From Deltaproteobacteria bacterium (GTDB lineage Bacteria > Desulfobacterota > DSM-4660 > Desulfatiglandales > Desulfatiglandaceae): a stretch of 13,621 bases of DNA. The notes under the pieces were generated by a model, which saw only the letters and a program-made list of their open reading frames with translations, did no database searches and was not told the origin of the DNA. This document shows positions 13,530 to 13,621 of this stretch, in pieces (the stretch's first letter is position 1; every line of letters starts with the position of its first letter). The stretch spans positions 1 through 13,621 of the forward strand of contig JAFDKD010000023.1 of assembly GCA_019307165.1 (NCBI GenBank), given 5' to 3'. The position numbers and the translations under genes were made by a program.

Positions 13530-13621
13530 ATGTCTAAGAAGAAGTTTGAGAGGACGAAGCCGCATGTGAACGTAGGAACGATCGGGCACATTGATCATGG
13601 CAAGACGACCTTGACGGCGGC
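13530..13621 (+). CDS. tuf: Elongation factor Tu, N-terminal fragment (3' truncated by window edge)
   Basis: Thirty complete codons from ATG 13530 encode MSKKKFERTKPHVNVGTIGH and then IDHGKTTLTA, the start of the EF-Tu G domain with the P-loop GHIDHGKT (GxxxxGKT) that binds GTP phosphates. A strong ribosome-binding site, AAGGAGGA (13516-13523), precedes it by 6 nt. The gene runs off the window. It is a different copy from the tuf whose end is at 1-108. It follows rpsG after 103 nt, in the place where fusA normally stands. Confidence 0.97.
   Translation, partial: MSKKKFERTKPHVNVGTIGHIDHGKTTLTA

Noticed and set aside
1..13621. CRISPR arrays, insertion sequences, phage or defence genes
   Set aside because: No direct-repeat/spacer pattern, transposase or integrase frame is present; every sizeable open region belongs to a conserved housekeeping gene.

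Overview
The window is the translation/transcription core cluster of a bacterium, entirely on the + strand: tuf (3' end) - rpmG - tRNA-Trp - secE - nusG - rplK - rplA - rplJ - rplL - rpoB - rpoC - rpsL - rpsG - tuf (5' end). Gene order, protein sequences (RpoB and RpoC especially), moderate GC content, and the low-complexity heptad repeats in one spacer best fit a Desulfobacterota (deltaproteobacterial) genome. That assignment is an inference from general resemblance, and I do not name a genus.

Layout. Positions 1-108 are the last 35 codons of an EF-Tu gene, followed closely by rpmG (118-267), a complete tRNA-Trp with encoded CCA (285-361), secE (401-802) and nusG (871-1419). The L11 operon genes rplK (1439-1864) and rplA (1935-2642) follow. 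The 284-nt rplA-rplJ spacer has a strong hairpin and then a recognisable L10 leader (about 2772-2853), the autoregulatory site of the L10-L7/L12 complex. rplJ (2927-3451) and rplL (3486-3869) are followed by an 8-bp-stem hairpin and then rpoB (3963-8069). The 224-nt rpoB-rpoC spacer is the least ordinary part of the window: it holds two different 7-nt-period repeat arrays and a paired hairpin repeat, just ahead of an rpoC (8294-12367) that starts with TTG. A sigma70-type promoter after rpoC opens the str operon: rpsL (12463-12840), a long intercistronic hairpin at the place of the S7 regulatory site, rpsG (12956-13426), and the 5' end of a second tuf (13530 to the window edge). fusA, usually between rpsG and tuf, is absent here.

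How the parts work together. rpoB and rpoC encode the RNA polymerase catalytic core, which NusG binds and modulates. NusG also links transcription to Rho or to ribosomal protein S10. L11, L1, L10, L7/L12, L33, S12 and S7 are ribosome components, and EF-Tu delivers aminoacyl-tRNA. SecE is an essential subunit of the SecYEG translocon. Feedback control of ribosomal protein synthesis is visible at the L10 leader and suspected at the rpsL-rpsG spacer.

This is a conserved housekeeping region and I found no new multi-gene system. The items most worth a second look are the RpoC second zinc site, where the fourth cysteine is glycine; the composite heptad-repeat element between rpoB and rpoC; the str promoter overlapped by a dyad; and the str operon that lacks fusA while tuf copies flank the whole cluster.
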